Below the pieces are notes generated by a model. It was not told the origin of the DNA, did no database searches, and saw only the letters and a program-made list of their open reading frames with translations. The translations under genes and the position numbers were made by a program. 64,000 nucleotides of DNA from Geomonas silvestris (GTDB taxonomy: Bacteria; Desulfobacterota; Desulfuromonadia; Geobacterales; Geobacteraceae): NCBI RefSeq assembly GCF_014193515.1, contig NZ_BLXX01000001.1, forward strand, positions 744,001-808,000, given 5' to 3'. Positions 9,453-18,525 of the stretch are shown here, one piece after another (positions within the stretch are counted from its first letter, which is position 1; each line of letters begins with the position of its first letter).

Positions 9453-10853
9453 ATGAATCAACCGGAAGGGTATGCAGACGACGTCGTCAAAGGGTTCCTG
9501 ATCTCCAGCATGGCCTGGGGGCTCGCCTCGGTCCTTCTCGGGGTGCTCATCTCGCTGCAGATCGCGTTCCCCGACCTGAACTTCCCCCCCTACTTCTCCT
9601 ACGGCCGGCTGCGCCCGATCCACACCAACGCCGGGATCTTCGGCTGGGGGATCGGCAGTTTCATGGCCTTCTTCATCTACATCACCCAACGGCTCACCAG
9701 GACGAGGCTCTGGAGTGAGGGGCTCGCCCGCTTCCAGCTCTGGCTTTTCAACATCGTGATCACCCTCGCCGCGGTGACGCTCCTTTTGGGGATGAACCGC
9801 TCCAAGGAGTACGCCGAACTCGAGTGGCCGGTGGCGCTCTTGGTGGTGGTGCTCTGGGTGGTCTTCGCGGTGAACATCATCATGACCATCGCGAAGAGGC
9901 GCGAGGAGCAGATGTACATCTCGCTTTGGTACGTCATGGCGGCGCTCGTAGGTGTCGCGATCCTCTACCTGGTGAACAACGCAGGGATTCCGGTCTCGCT
10001 CACCAAGAGCTACTCCGCCTACGCCGGCGCGAACGACGCCAACGTGCAGTGGTGGTACGGGCACAACGCGGTCGCCATGGTGCTCACAGCTCCCCCCCTG
10101 GCCATCTTCTACTACTTCCTCCCCAAAGCGACCGGCGTCCCCATCTACAGCCACCGCATGGGGGTGATCGCCTTTTGGAGCCTCATCTTCATGTACCTTT
10201 GGACCGGCGCGCACCACCTTTTGTGGACCCCGGTTCCCGACTGGGTCCAGACCCTCGCCATGGCCTTCTCGGTCATGCTGATCGCCCCCTCCTGGGCCGC
10301 GGTCTTCAACGGCTACTTCTCGATGAACGGCCAGTGGCACCAGATGCGCGAGAACTACCTCGCCAAGTTCCTCATCTTCGGGATCACCTTCTATGGCCTG
10401 CAGACCCTGCAGGGCCCCTCGCAGTCGGTGAGGACCTTCTCCGCCTTCATCCACTACACCGACTGGGTGCCCGGCCACGTGCACATGGGGACCCTCGGGT
10501 GGGTCTCCCTGGTGCTCTTCGCCGCCATCTACTACACGGTCCCCAAGCTCTACGGCCGGGAGATCTACAGCGTACCGCTCGCCAACCTGCACTTCTGGCT
10601 CGCGGTGATCGGCCAGCTCATCTTCTCCATCACCATGTGGATCGCCGGGGTGCAGCAGGCCACCATGCTGAACGCCTCCAACCCGGACGGCAGCCTGCAC
10701 TACAGCTTCATGGAGACCCTGATCGAGCTCTACCCGTACTGGTACGGCCGCGCCCTGGGCGGCATCATCTACCTGGTGAGCCTCTTGATCTTCCTCTACA
10801 ACATCGGGAAGACCATCGCCGGCGCGCCTAAAGCCGTGGCACAGAACGCCTAG
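9453..10853 (+). CDS. ccoN: cbb3-type cytochrome c oxidase subunit I CcoN
   Basis: CcoN is the catalytic subunit, with low-spin haem b and the haem b3-CuB oxygen site, that reduces O2 at very low concentrations. The ATG at 9453 is chosen for the CAGGAGG upstream; the frame is open a further 17 codons without a better signal. The length is 466 aa with about 12 helices. Ligand motifs are visible: RPIHTNAGIFGW (low-spin haem), WWYGHNAVAM (CuB), GAHHLLWTPVPDW (CuB His pair) and GHVHMGTLGWVSL (haem ligands). It is the first gene of a nine-gene operon. Confidence 0.95.
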   Translation: MNQPEGYADDVVKGFLISSMAWGLASVLLGVLISLQIAFPDLNFPPYFSYGRLRPIHTNAGIFGWGIGSFMAFFIYITQRLTRTRLWSEGLARFQLWLFNIVITLAAVTLLLGMNRSKEYAELEWPVALLVVVLWVVFAVNIIMTIAKRREEQMYISLWYVMAALVGVAILYLVNNAGIPVSLTKSYSAYAGANDANVQWWYGHNAVAMVLTAPPLAIFYYFLPKATGVPIYSHRMGVIAFWSLIFMYLWTGAHHLLWTPVPDWVQTLAMAFSVMLIAPSWAAVFNGYFSMNGQWHQMRENYLAKFLIFGITFYGLQTLQGPSQSVRTFSAFIHYTDWVPGHVHMGTLGWVSLVLFAAIYYTVPKLYGREIYSVPLANLHFWLAVIGQLIFSITMWIAGVQQATMLNASNPDGSLHYSFMETLIELYPYWYGRALGGIIYLVSLLIFLYNIGKTIAGAPKAVAQNA

Positions 10854-10864
10854 GGAGGAGACCC

Positions 10865-11728
10865 ATGTTCGAGAAAAACGTCCTCGTATTCCTCATTTCC
10901 GCCACGGTGGTCGTCCTCGTGGGCACCGTGGTCACCATGGTGGTCCCCTTCAAGTGGATCAACGACCCGAAACTCGCCATTGCGAGCGTGAAGCCCTACA
11001 CCCCGCTGCAGCTCGAGGGACGCGACATCTACATCCGCGAGGGGTGCAACAACTGCCACACCCAGACGGTGCGGCCGCTTCTCTCCGACACCGAGCGCTA
11101 CGGCGAGTACTCGAAGACCGGCGAGTTCGCCTACGACCAGCCCTTCTTGTGGGGCTCGCGGCGCACCGGACCGGATCTCGCCCGCATCGGCGGCAAGTAC
11201 CCGGACGCCTGGCACGTGAAACACATGAAGGACCCGCAGTCCATGGTGCCGCGCTCCAACATGCCCAAGTACGCCTTCCTGGACCGGCCGCTCGACACGA
11301 GCCTCACCGAGAAGAAGATGCAGGCGCTCAAGTTCCCCTACACCGCGGAGGACCTGGCCGAGGCCAAGGGGAAGACCGAGCTTGCGGCGCTGGTCGCCTA
11401 CATGCAGAAGCTCGGTAACGACATCCCCTGGCGCCAGGCCAAGAATGCCGCCGTCGTGGGCGAGCTGAAAAACCCGTTCCAGGACGACCTCTCGGTGCTC
11501 CCGGAGGGGAAGGCGCTCTACAAGGAACACTGCGCCCAGTGCCACGGCGACAAACTGCAGGGTGAGGTGGGGCCGAAGCTCTCCGACATGGACAAGCCCG
11601 ATGCCCAGGTCTTCACCACCATCTTCTCCGGCTCACCCAACGCCGGGATGCCCGCCTTCGGCGACACCCTGGGCAAGGAGCGCACCTGGAAGCTGGTCAC
11701 CTTCTTAAAGAACCAGCAAAGGCACTGA
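10865..11728 (+). CDS. ccoO: cbb3 oxidase subunit II CcoO with an extra C-terminal cytochrome c domain
   Basis: CcoO is the membrane-anchored c-type cytochrome that passes electrons to CcoN. One N-terminal helix (about residues 5-29) anchors it. The family signature GCNNCHTQTVRPL (C61-C64-H65) and the region SRRTGPDLARIGGKYPDAWH are intact, with the Met ligand plausibly in RSNMPKYAF. Unusually, at 287 aa it carries a second haem motif, CAQCH (C223-H227), with a cytochrome-c-like end (SGSPNAGMPAFGDTL). Usual CcoO has a single haem c. RBS GGAGG lies 5 bases upstream. The extra domain matches what CcoP lacks here. Confidence 0.93.
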   Translation: MFEKNVLVFLISATVVVLVGTVVTMVVPFKWINDPKLAIASVKPYTPLQLEGRDIYIREGCNNCHTQTVRPLLSDTERYGEYSKTGEFAYDQPFLWGSRRTGPDLARIGGKYPDAWHVKHMKDPQSMVPRSNMPKYAFLDRPLDTSLTEKKMQALKFPYTAEDLAEAKGKTELAALVAYMQKLGNDIPWRQAKNAAVVGELKNPFQDDLSVLPEGKALYKEHCAQCHGDKLQGEVGPKLSDMDKPDAQVFTTIFSGSPNAGMPAFGDTLGKERTWKLVTFLKNQQRH

Positions 11729-11729
11729 C

Positions 11730-11870
11730 ATGGACCTGGCCAGCATCTACTACCTCGGCGTCACCCTGGCACTCTTCGGCATCTTCGCGGCGATCGTGGT
11801 GCGCACCTACCGGAAAAGTGCCCGCGAGCGGGGTGAGGCCCCCAAGTACCGGATGCTGGACGAGGACTGA
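11730..11870 (+). CDS. ccoQ: CcoQ-like small subunit of cbb3 oxidase
   Basis: A 46-aa frame starts one base after the ccoO stop. The product has one transmembrane helix (about residues 5-24, YYLGVTLALFGIFAAIVV) followed by a charged tail ending PKYRMLDED. Size, topology and position between ccoO and ccoP are those of CcoQ/FixQ, which stabilises the complex. The tail closely resembles the end of the CcoS protein encoded at 16602 (PKHRMLDDEDEP). Confidence 0.8.
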   Translation: MDLASIYYLGVTLALFGIFAAIVVRTYRKSARERGEAPKYRMLDED

Positions 11871-11884
11871 CGGCTGCAGCACCC

Positions 11885-11935
11885 GGCTCCCCCGGCCCGA
11901 CACTCCCCTCCCCCGGCGGAAGCGGGTCGGGGGGG
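11885..11935. repeat. C-rich/G-rich intergenic palindrome inside the cco operon
   Basis: A C-run and G-run element similar to the one between narG and narH lies in the 113-base gap between ccoQ and ccoP. It can fold into a GC-rich hairpin. It may set subunit ratios by affecting mRNA ends, which is inference. Confidence 0.4.
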
Positions 11936-11983
11936 AGCGGGGACCGGACCACGAAAGGCACACCACCTACAGGAGGCTTCCTC

Positions 11984-12475
11984 ATGGCTTTGGAGCATAA
12001 GGATTACGACGGCATCAGCTACAACCCGCAGGACAAACCTCCCCTGGTCTTCAAGCTCCTCTTCACCGGCCTGATCATCTGGGGGATCGCCTTCATGGGG
12101 CACTTCCTCTTCGGGGGGTGGACCTCGCTCGGCGAGTACGCCCAGAAGAAATCGGCCAAAGAGGCGATGCTGAAGGCCCAGCAGCTGAAGGACGTAGCAC
12201 CTGAGGCCGCCGCCCCGATCCCCGAGGCGAAGAAGGTGGAGCTTATGGCCGCCGGCAAGAAGGAGTTTGCCGAGCGCTGCGCCGCCTGCCACGGCGCGTC
12301 GGCCAAGGGGGGGATCGGCCCCGACCTGACCCAGGTGAAGTACAAGTACGGCAGGACCCCCGATGCGATCGCGCAGAGCATCGCCGAGGGGCGCCCCGGC
12401 GGCATGCCGTCCTTTAAGAACGATCTCTCCAAGGAGAAGGTCGAGGGGCTGGTGCAGTACCTGCTGTCGCTTTGA
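11984..12475 (+). CDS. ccoP: cbb3 oxidase subunit III CcoP, mono-haem form
   Basis: CcoP normally receives electrons from soluble cytochromes. Here it is 163 aa, with an N-terminal cytoplasmic stretch, one helix (about residues 22-44), a charged Ala/Lys linker, and a single haem c site CAACH (C99-H103) in a compact cytochrome c domain ending PGGMPSFKNDL. Standard CcoP is about 300 aa with two haem c groups. The missing haem domain appears instead at the end of CcoO. AGGAGG precedes the ATG. The stop overlaps the start of ccoG. Confidence 0.9.
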   Translation: MALEHKDYDGISYNPQDKPPLVFKLLFTGLIIWGIAFMGHFLFGGWTSLGEYAQKKSAKEAMLKAQQLKDVAPEAAAPIPEAKKVELMAAGKKEFAERCAACHGASAKGGIGPDLTQVKYKYGRTPDAIAQSIAEGRPGGMPSFKNDLSKEKVEGLVQYLLSL

Positions 12476-13692
12476 TGCCGGCCCCCCCCAAGCGCATCGG
12501 GCCCAAAAGGAGGCTCGTCCAGTGGCTCGCCACCCTGGTCATCCTGGTGGTTCCCTTCATCAGGGTCGGTGGCGAGTCGCTCTTGCGCCTGGACGCCCAA
12601 AGCCGCAGCCTGCTCTTCTTCGGGGCGAGCCTGAGGATCGAGGAGTTCTACCTCTTCCTCATCGCGGTCCTCATCTTCGTCTTCGCCTTTTTGTTCGTCA
12701 CCATGCTCTTTGGCAGGGTCTGGTGCGGCTGGCTCTGCCCCCAGACCACCCTGGGGGACCTGGCCGACTGGATCGACCGGCGCCTGGGCCGGCTCGGGCT
12801 CCCGGTCCTGTCCCGGCTCTTGCGCCAGGTAAGCTACCTCGCCCTCTCCCTCCTGGTCGCCTCCAATCTCATCTGGTACTTCATCCCCCCCGGCGAGTTT
12901 GTCTCCCGGCTCGCCGCGGGGAGGCTCGGGCCCGTGGCCGGGATCTCCCTTGCCAGTGTCGCGCTGCTGGTATATCTTGACCTCGCCCTGGTCCGGCGCA
13001 GCTTCTGCAAGACGGTCTGCCCCTACGGAAGGATCCAGCTCCTCACCATGGAGCGCAGCACGCTCACCCTCGAGTTCGATCCCAGGCTCAAGGGGGAGTG
13101 CCTGCGTTGCGGCGCCTGCGTGCGGGCCTGCCCGACCGGGATCGACATCAGGGACGGGCTGCAGATCGAGTGCATCAACTGCGGCCGCTGCCTGGACGCC
13201 TGCCGGGGCGTCATGGAGAAGCGCGGCCGCGACGGGTTGATCCACTACACCTTCGGCAGTGCCGAGCAGGGGGGCGGGCGCCCCTGGAACCGGCGCAGCG
13301 CGCTCTTCGCGGCGGTCCTGGCGCTCTTGTGCGGGATCTTTGCCTGGGGGGTCGGCCACCGCAGCGAGGCGACCCTCAAGGTGCAGCGCTCGGCCGGCGG
13401 CGAGGTGAAGCGCCTTCCCGACGGAGCCGTGGTGAACTTCTACGCGGTCTACCTGGAGAACCGCGGTACCCGCGCCGCGCGCTACGACCTCGAGGCCGGC
13501 GCGCTCCCCGGGCACCGGGTGGAACTCATCGGCCCGGTGCGCGGCCTGGAGCTGGCGGCCAACGAAAACCGCAGGGTCGACCTGGTGCTGAAGCTCACCC
13601 CGGCGCCGGCAGCGGCGGCGCGGGTGCAGCTTAAGCTCTTGCGCGAGGGAAAACCGGTGGCCGAGGCGCACCTGCCGGTGCTCGCGCAGTAG
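12475..13692 (+). CDS. ccoG: CcoG, membrane ferredoxin-like cbb3 assembly factor
   Basis: CcoG/RdxA is a membrane Fe-S protein implicated in copper reduction for cbb3 assembly. The start is the ATG overlapping the ccoP stop (TGATG); a TTG one codon earlier is possible. The protein has 405 aa. It has several helices, the motif GRVWCGWLCPQTTLGD, then SFCKTVCPYGR, and two ferredoxin motifs, CLRCGACVRACP and CINCGRCLDAC. After another helix comes an Ig-like periplasmic C-terminal domain, as in the family. Its position directly after ccoNOQP is typical. Confidence 0.93.
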   Translation: MPAPPKRIGPKRRLVQWLATLVILVVPFIRVGGESLLRLDAQSRSLLFFGASLRIEEFYLFLIAVLIFVFAFLFVTMLFGRVWCGWLCPQTTLGDLADWIDRRLGRLGLPVLSRLLRQVSYLALSLLVASNLIWYFIPPGEFVSRLAAGRLGPVAGISLASVALLVYLDLALVRRSFCKTVCPYGRIQLLTMERSTLTLEFDPRLKGECLRCGACVRACPTGIDIRDGLQIECINCGRCLDACRGVMEKRGRDGLIHYTFGSAEQGGGRPWNRRSALFAAVLALLCGIFAWGVGHRSEATLKVQRSAGGEVKRLPDGAVVNFYAVYLENRGTRAARYDLEAGALPGHRVELIGPVRGLELAANENRRVDLVLKLTPAPAAAARVQLKLLREGKPVAEAHLPVLAQ

Positions 13693-13754
13693 TCAGTTTT
13701 TTCATCGGACCGATCCGAGCGATCGGACGATCACCAAAACAGGAGCCCCACGCG

Positions 13755-14192
13755 ATGTCCACCCCCCAAAAAACCGCAACCCGCTGGCAGTTGGCGCTCG
13801 CCTTTTTGGTGGGGCTCTTCGTCGTCGCCAGCATCGCCAGTTTCAGCATCGCGGCCCGCCGGGTCAGCCCCGTCGTCGACCCCGACTACTACAACCACGG
13901 CCTCAACTACGGTGCCGCCCAGGCGGCCAACCCCGGCCGCGACTGGACCATCACCCCGCACCTCGAGGCCGGCGCGCTGGTGGTTGCCGTCAAGGACCGC
14001 ACCGGAGCCCCGGTTGTCGGCGGCAAGCTCCTCCTGACCGCTCCCAACCTCCCCGTCCTCCCGCTTGCCGAGGGGGATCCGGGCCTCTACCGCGCACCGC
14101 GCCCGGCAGCCGCAGGCGGCCAACTGCGCGGCACCCTCAGCATCACCCGCGGCTCGGCCAGCGCCAGCCGCCCCGTGGTACTCATCGACTGA
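13755..14192 (+). CDS. ccoH: CcoH/FixH assembly protein of cbb3 oxidase
   Basis: CcoH is a small single-span membrane protein needed for stable cbb3 assembly. The 145-aa product has one N-terminal helix (about residues 13-34) and a periplasmic domain with the family-like PVVDPDYYNHGLNY stretch. The ATG at 13755 follows CAGGAG. Its last base is the first base of the ccoI start codon, so translation is coupled to the copper pump. Confidence 0.9.
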   Translation: MSTPQKTATRWQLALAFLVGLFVVASIASFSIAARRVSPVVDPDYYNHGLNYGAAQAANPGRDWTITPHLEAGALVVAVKDRTGAPVVGGKLLLTAPNLPVLPLAEGDPGLYRAPRPAAAGGQLRGTLSITRGSASASRPVVLID

Positions 14193-16609
14193 TGACCGAT
14201 CCCGGCACCTGCTTTCACTGCGGCTCACCGATCCTCCCCGGCCAGCTTGTCACCGAGACCGGCAGCGGGACCACCCTCTCCTTTTGCTGCCGCGGCTGCC
14301 ACGGAGCCTACCTGCTGATCAACGGCGCCGGGCTCGCCGAGTTCTACCGGCGCCGCGACTGGCAGGAGTCCGGCGTCGCCGCCTCCGACTTCCAAAGCAA
14401 CCTGAGCGCCGCCTACCTCGCCCGCTTCGTTCGCCAGCAGGCCGTCGGCGCCACGGTCGACATCATCATCGAGGGGATCCGCTGCGCCTCCTGCGTCTGG
14501 CTCAACGAGAAGATCCTGACCGGTCTCGAAGGGGTCCTGGAAGCCCGGGTCAACTACGCCACCGGCCGGGCCCGGGTCCGCTTCGCACCGGAGCGGATCG
14601 ACGCCGGCACCATCTTCTCGCGCATCGCCCAATTGGGCTACCGCCCGCGCCCCTACACCGCCTCGGCCGCGCAAGAGGCGGCGCAGCAGGAGCAGCGCGA
14701 CCTCTTGATCCGCTTCGGCACCGCCGTCTTTCTCACCATGCAGCTCATGGCCTACGCCTTCGGCCTCTATGCGGGTTACTTCCAGGGGATCGGGGCGGGG
14801 ATGAAGAACCTCTTGCAGCTCTTCTCCCTGGCCGTCACCACCCCGGTCATCTTCTACTGCGGCTGGCCCTTTTTTTCCGGCGCCTGGCGCGCCCTGAAAA
14901 ACCGCGCCGCCAACATGGAGGTGCTGATCGCCCTGGGGGCCCTCGCCTCCTACGGCTACAGCGCCTACGCAAGCTTTACCGGCGGCGAGGTCTACTTCGA
15001 GACCGCGGCGATGATCGTCACCCTCATCCTGGCCGGCCGGCTTCTGGAGAACGCCGCCAAGCGGCGCGCCTCGAGCTCGATCGAGCTCCTCCTGGGGCTT
15101 TCCGCCGGCGAGGCCCGGCGCCTTACCGGCGACACCCTCGAGACGGTCGAGGCTGCCGCGCTCGAGGTGGGGGACCGCATCGTGGTGGGCGCCGGCGAGC
15201 GCTTCCCCACCGACGGGCGGGTCGAATCCGGGATGAGCGAGGTCGACCAGTCGCCGGCCACCGGCGAGTCGCTGCCAGTCGCCAAGGGGCCGGGGGATCC
15301 CGTCATCGCCGGGAGCAGCAACCTGACCGGCACCCTCACGGTGCGCTGCGAAAAGGTGGCCGCCGAGAGCTTCATCGCCCGCATGGCTCACCTGGTTGAG
15401 GAGGCCCAGAGCCGTCGGGCCCCGATCCAGGGGGTGGCGGACCGGGTCTCGGCCCTCTTCGTCCCCCTGGTCTTGCTGGCCGCGCTCGGCACCCTCTTCT
15501 GGCAGGCCGCCCAGGGCCTTACCTGGGAAAGCGCCCTCTTAAACGCCCTGGCGGTCCTCCTGATCGCCTGCCCCTGCGCCCTGGGGCTCGCCACCCCAAC
15601 CGCCATCCTGGCCGGCACCGGTGCGGCCGCCGCGGCCGGGATCCTGTTTCGCGGCGGCGACATCCTGGAGCGCCTGAGCCGGGTGGACCACGCGGTGTTC
15701 GACAAGACCGGGACCCTCACCCAGGGGGTGCCGGAACTCGCAACCATCGAGGCGGAACCCGGCTGCGACCCCGCCCGGCTCATCGCGCTCGCTGCCGCGC
15801 TGGAGGCGGGTTCCCGGCACCCGGTGGGGCTCGCCATCTGCGCCGAGGCGGCCCGCCGGGGCCTGGTCGTCCCGCGTGCCGAAAGACTTCTCACCGTGGC
15901 CGGCGGCGGGGTGACCGGCCGCCTGGACGGCGAGCGCCTTTTGGTGGGGAGCGCCCGTTTCCTCGCAGAAAACGGCGTGCGCGAGCTCCCCCGGGACCGC
16001 GTCTACCCCTCCGGCGCCCTGGTGGTGCACCTTTCCTGCGGCGAGCGCCTCCTCGGCACCCTGCTCTTTAAGGACCGGCTGCGCGAGGATGCGGCCGAGG
16101 TGGTGCGCTACTTCAGCGAGCAGCAGATCGAGGGGTGGCTCTTAAGCGGCGACCGCCAGGAGGCCGCCCGCCAGGTGGCGCAGGCGGTCGGCCTCACCCG
16201 CGCCTTTGGCGAGCTCGCCCCGGCGCAGAAGGCCGAGCGCCTCGAGGAGCTGCGCCGCCAAGGGGGGGTGGTCCTCATGGTCGGCGACGGGATCAACGAC
16301 GCGCCGGCGCTCGGGACGGCGGACGTCGGCTGCGCCGTCGCCGGCGGGACCGACATCGCCATCGAGACCTCGGACCTGGTGCTGGTGAAGCCCGAACTGG
16401 GGCGCCTGGTGCTGGCCCACCGGCTGGCCCGGCGCACCATGGCCGTCGTGCGCCAGAACCTCGCCTGGGCCTTTCTCTACAACCTGATCGGGGTCCCCCT
16501 GGCCATGGCCGGCCGGCTCACCCCGATCTACGCCGCCTGCGCCATGGCCCTAAGCTCGTTGTGCGTGGTGGGAAACTCGCTGAGACTTCTGCGGAGGAAC
16601 GATGGATAG
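14192..16609 (+). CDS. ccoI: Copper-translocating P1B-type ATPase CcoI/FixI
   Basis: This 805-aa pump exports Cu(I) towards the periplasmic side so that CuB of CcoN can be loaded. An N-terminal extra Cys site (CFHCG) and the CCRGCHGAY segment precede a heavy-metal domain with IRCASCVW. P-type hallmarks follow in order: SPATGESLPV, the membrane metal site ACPCALGLATP, the phosphorylation motif FDKTGTLT, the SRHPVG nucleotide motif and GDGINDAPAL. About eight helices are visible. It overlaps ccoS by 8 bases. The cco context distinguishes it from a detoxifying CopA. Confidence 0.95.
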   Translation: MTDPGTCFHCGSPILPGQLVTETGSGTTLSFCCRGCHGAYLLINGAGLAEFYRRRDWQESGVAASDFQSNLSAAYLARFVRQQAVGATVDIIIEGIRCASCVWLNEKILTGLEGVLEARVNYATGRARVRFAPERIDAGTIFSRIAQLGYRPRPYTASAAQEAAQQEQRDLLIRFGTAVFLTMQLMAYAFGLYAGYFQGIGAGMKNLLQLFSLAVTTPVIFYCGWPFFSGAWRALKNRAANMEVLIALGALASYGYSAYASFTGGEVYFETAAMIVTLILAGRLLENAAKRRASSSIELLLGLSAGEARRLTGDTLETVEAAALEVGDRIVVGAGERFPTDGRVESGMSEVDQSPATGESLPVAKGPGDPVIAGSSNLTGTLTVRCEKVAAESFIARMAHLVEEAQSRRAPIQGVADRVSALFVPLVLLAALGTLFWQAAQGLTWESALLNALAVLLIACPCALGLATPTAILAGTGAAAAAGILFRGGDILERLSRVDHAVFDKTGTLTQGVPELATIEAEPGCDPARLIALAAALEAGSRHPVGLAICAEAARRGLVVPRAERLLTVAGGGVTGRLDGERLLVGSARFLAENGVRELPRDRVYPSGALVVHLSCGERLLGTLLFKDRLREDAAEVVRYFSEQQIEGWLLSGDRQEAARQVAQAVGLTRAFGELAPAQKAERLEELRRQGGVVLMVGDGINDAPALGTADVGCAVAGGTDIAIETSDLVLVKPELGRLVLAHRLARRTMAVVRQNLAWAFLYNLIGVPLAMAGRLTPIYAACAMALSSLCVVGNSLRLLRRNDG

Positions 16610-16751
16610 CTCGCTCATCGCACTCATCGTGCTGTCGCTCTGCCTGGGGTGCGGCTGTTGGCTGGTATTTCTCTGGGCGGTAAAAAAAGGCGAGTTCGAG
16701 GATATCGAGCGCCCCAAGCACCGGATGCTCGACGACGAGGATGAACCCTAG
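16602..16751 (+). CDS. ccoS: CcoS/FixS small assembly protein
   Basis: A 49-aa frame overlaps the end of ccoI. The product has one helix (LIALIVLSLCLGCGCWLVFL region, about residues 5-26) followed by KKGEFEDIERP and an acidic tail. The helix-then-GxFxDxExP arrangement is typical of CcoS, which is required for cofactor insertion into cbb3 oxidase. The terminal PKHRMLDDEDEP resembles the CcoQ tail in the same operon. A GGAGG just after its stop serves the next gene. Confidence 0.88.
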   Translation: MDSSLIALIVLSLCLGCGCWLVFLWAVKKGEFEDIERPKHRMLDDEDEP

Positions 16752-16760
16752 GAGGAGTGC

Positions 16761-17432
16761 GTGCTGACCATCTGGTTTGCCTTCCTGGCTGGCCTGGCCG
16801 GGAGTTTTCACTGCATCGGGATGTGCGGGGGGGTGGTGGCCGCCCTCTCGGTCACCCGCGGGGACCGGCCGCTCTCGGCACGGCTCGGGACGCAGCTATT
16901 TTACAACCTGGGGCGCATCACGACCTACGCGCTCCTGGGGGGAGTGGCGGGGTGGCTCGGCGCCGCGCTCGACCTCTCTGCCCTGCGCCCCTTCACCCGC
17001 TGGTTCCTCTTCGCCGCCCACGGTTTCGTCATCATGGTGGGGCTTGGCTCCCTCTTCGGAGTCGGCCCCTTCGGCATCGCCCTTCTGGACGGTCGCGGCG
17101 CGCGCTGGTTCGCCGCCCCGCTGCGCCTGGCCGCCGGTTCGGGCTCGGCCTGGGCCGCCTACCCCTTGGGGCTGGTCCTCGGCTTCATCCCCTGCGGGCT
17201 GGTCTACGCCCCGCTCATCAGCGCGGCCGCCGGCGCCGCTCCCCTTCAGGGCGCCCTGCAGCTCGCCGCCCTGGGGCTTGGCACCTTGCCGGTCCTCTTT
17301 CTCTTCGGCAGCGCGACCAGCGCCATCTCCGGCGGCCTTAAAGCCCTCATGCTGCGCCTGGCCGGCCTGTGCGTGGCGCTCATGGGAGCGGCCGGCCTCT
17401 GGCGCGCCCTCGCCGCGAGCTGCTGCGGCTAG
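16761..17432 (+). CDS. TauE/SafE-like (UreH-type) membrane protein of the cco operon
   Basis: This 223-aa protein has about six helices and begins with the motif GSFHCIGMCGG, which carries the paired cysteines and histidine found in the sulfite-exporter/UreH-like family often encoded after ccoS. A second half repeats the pattern as LGLVLGFIPCGLVYAPL. The conserved Cys and His suggest metal (copper) or thiol handling during oxidase assembly rather than sulfite export, but this is inference. The GTG start at 16761 follows GGAGGAG. It is the last gene of the operon. Confidence 0.85.
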   Translation: MLTIWFAFLAGLAGSFHCIGMCGGVVAALSVTRGDRPLSARLGTQLFYNLGRITTYALLGGVAGWLGAALDLSALRPFTRWFLFAAHGFVIMVGLGSLFGVGPFGIALLDGRGARWFAAPLRLAAGSGSAWAAYPLGLVLGFIPCGLVYAPLISAAAGAAPLQGALQLAALGLGTLPVLFLFGSATSAISGGLKALMLRLAGLCVALMGAAGLWRALAASCCG

Positions 17433-17514
17433 CACGGGTCTCGAGCCAAAAGGCAAAAAGGGAGCGGCACTTGTTCCCGATGCCGTCCCCCCTCTCCGTC
17501 GCCCGCCAAGTCGT

Positions 17515-17544
17515 CAATCGCCAAATCGCCAAATCGCCAAATCG

Positions 17545-17550
<6 letters not shown>
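17515..17550. repeat. Tandem 8-bp repeat (CAAATCGC) at the 3' end of the GGDEF gene
   Basis: Four near-identical units CAATCGC/CAAATCGC/CAAATCGC/CAAATCGT lie head to tail and end in CAATT. The repeat supplies the stop codon and last bases of the - strand gene at 17545. It belongs to a set of short AT-richer tandem repeats found in several intergenic gaps here. Confidence 0.7.
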
Positions 17551-18521
<971 letters not shown>

Positions 18522-18525
<4 letters not shown>

